A stretch of 5,545 nucleotides of DNA from Microcaldota archaeon. GTDB lineage: Archaea > Micrarchaeota > Micrarchaeia > Micrarchaeales > Micrarchaeaceae. The position numbers and the translations under genes are program-made. The notes beneath the pieces are model-generated. The model searched no databases and had not been told where the DNA came from. It saw nothing but the letters and a program-made list of their open reading frames with translations. How positions within the stretch are numbered: the first letter of the stretch is position 1; each line of letters begins with the position of its first letter. The DNA lies in assembly GCA_030039935.1 (NCBI GenBank), contig JASHUQ010000100.1, forward strand, positions 1-5,545. The letters are read 5' to 3'. Positions 5,358 through 5,545 of the stretch are shown here, piece by piece.

Positions 5358-5455
5358 TGCAGGGAGGGAGATTTGTTCAATGTTTTTGAACTCCCGCAGG
5401 CCTAAGCCAACGGATCTTGAGTCCGTCGCGTTTGACCAAGCTCCGCCATCCCTGC
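5358..5455 (-). tRNA. tRNA-Leu (anticodon CAA) with an intron in the T-loop
   Basis: The minus strand folds into a class II tRNA of 98 bases, 85 after removal of a 13-base insert. The acceptor stem GCAGGGA/TCCCTGC has 7 perfect pairs; U8 and G9 are followed by a D-arm with stem GCG/CGC, G26, and the anticodon stem ACGGA/TCCGT around the loop CTCAAGA. Anticodon CAA (plus bases 5417-5419) reads UUG leucine codons. The long variable arm (TGGCTTAGGCCTGC) and discriminator A73 (base 5358) fit leucine. The T-stem GGGAG/CTCCC is perfect but encloses 20 bases instead of 7; removing 13 restores the standard TTCAAAT loop. CCA is not encoded. G26 is the Trm1 target position. It probably heads the transcript that includes the C39-like gene. 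Confidence 0.92.
5372..5384 (-). other. tRNA intron, 13 bases, T-loop (exact ends ambiguous)
   Basis: The enlarged loop reads TTCAAAAACATTGAACAAAT. A 4-base direct repeat, CAAA, at both ends allows five equivalent registers (from 5372-5384 to 5376-5388), all leaving TTCAAAT. In the precursor TTCA can pair with TGAA (or GTTCA with TGAAC), with a loop on one side and a bulge next to the T-stem. This is a relaxed bulge-helix-loop, not a full bulge-helix-bulge. Archaeal splicing endonuclease would have to remove it; introns outside position 37/38 are known in archaea. Confidence 0.8.
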
Positions 5456-5477
5456 ATGCTAATTTCTAAATATCAAC

Positions 5478-5485
5478 ATAAATAA
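5478..5485 (-). promoter_or_regulatory. Probable TATA box of the tRNA-Leu gene
   Basis: On the minus strand TTATTTAT is centred 27 bases before the tRNA 5' end, the standard archaeal distance if transcription begins at or near G1. AAACAA directly upstream (5486-5491) resembles a BRE element. The remaining bases to 5545 show no gene that I can support. Confidence 0.55.
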
Positions 5486-5545
5486 TTGTTTGCTCGCCGC
5501 GGATTTTATTTCTGGCAGCAGACAATATCCCCAATTTTAATATAT

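Noticed and set aside
5345..5380. A 12-residue longer N-terminus for the C39-like protein, starting at 5380
   Set aside because: It would begin within the tRNA T-loop intron and read through the T-stem and acceptor stem; the ATG at 5344 has its own GTGAT site.
1..5545. Mobile element, CRISPR array or phage defence system
   Set aside because: No transposase or integrase, no regularly spaced repeats, and no target-site duplications were seen; the window is mostly housekeeping and unassigned genes.

Overview
The window looks like a stretch of a small, densely packed archaeal genome. The signs are an archaeal-type Trm1, an AK6/Fap7-like adenylate kinase, a DUF357 protein, GTGAT-type ribosome binding sites, AT-rich TATA boxes close to gene starts, frequent TTG starts, heavy use of AGA/AGG and ATA codons, and a tRNA with an intron in an unusual place. 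A DPANN lineage of the ARMAN/Micrarchaeota type would fit the compactness, the noncanonical tRNA intron and the presence of a 2-oxoacid dehydrogenase E3. That placement is inference, not proof.

Layout. Bases 1-617 (+) hold the C-terminal half of a dihydrolipoamide dehydrogenase (E3), overlapped by 20 bases by an alpha/beta hydrolase (598-1359, +). A convergent pair follows: the hydrolase stop codon overlaps the stop of an AK6/Fap7-like NTPase (1356-1919, -), which sits behind an unrecognised protein (1936-2541, -). A short AT-rich divergent promoter (2542-2591) separates that operon from a DUF357 gene coupled to trm1 (2592-3915, +). After a TATA box and a 13-codon upstream ORF ending in TAG comes a protein with four CxxC pairs and a basic tail (4008-4400, +). 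It converges, across a 12-bp stem hairpin, on a leftward unit: a tRNA-Leu(CAA) gene, a degenerate C39-like peptidase and a two-helix membrane protein (5455 down to 4425, -).

How the genes fit together. Much of the content concerns RNA and ribosome maturation: a tRNA needing splicing, the Trm1 enzyme that methylates G26 (this tRNA has G26), a Fap7-like factor known from small-subunit maturation, and a Cys-rich basic protein that may bind nucleic acid. The E3/hydrolase pair is metabolic and probably the end of a 2-oxoacid dehydrogenase cluster. The most notable points are the 13-nt intron in the T-loop of tRNA-Leu(CAA), the cysteine-free C39-like protein that starts 13 bases after that tRNA, and the in-frame TAG-ATG junction in front of the zinc-finger gene.
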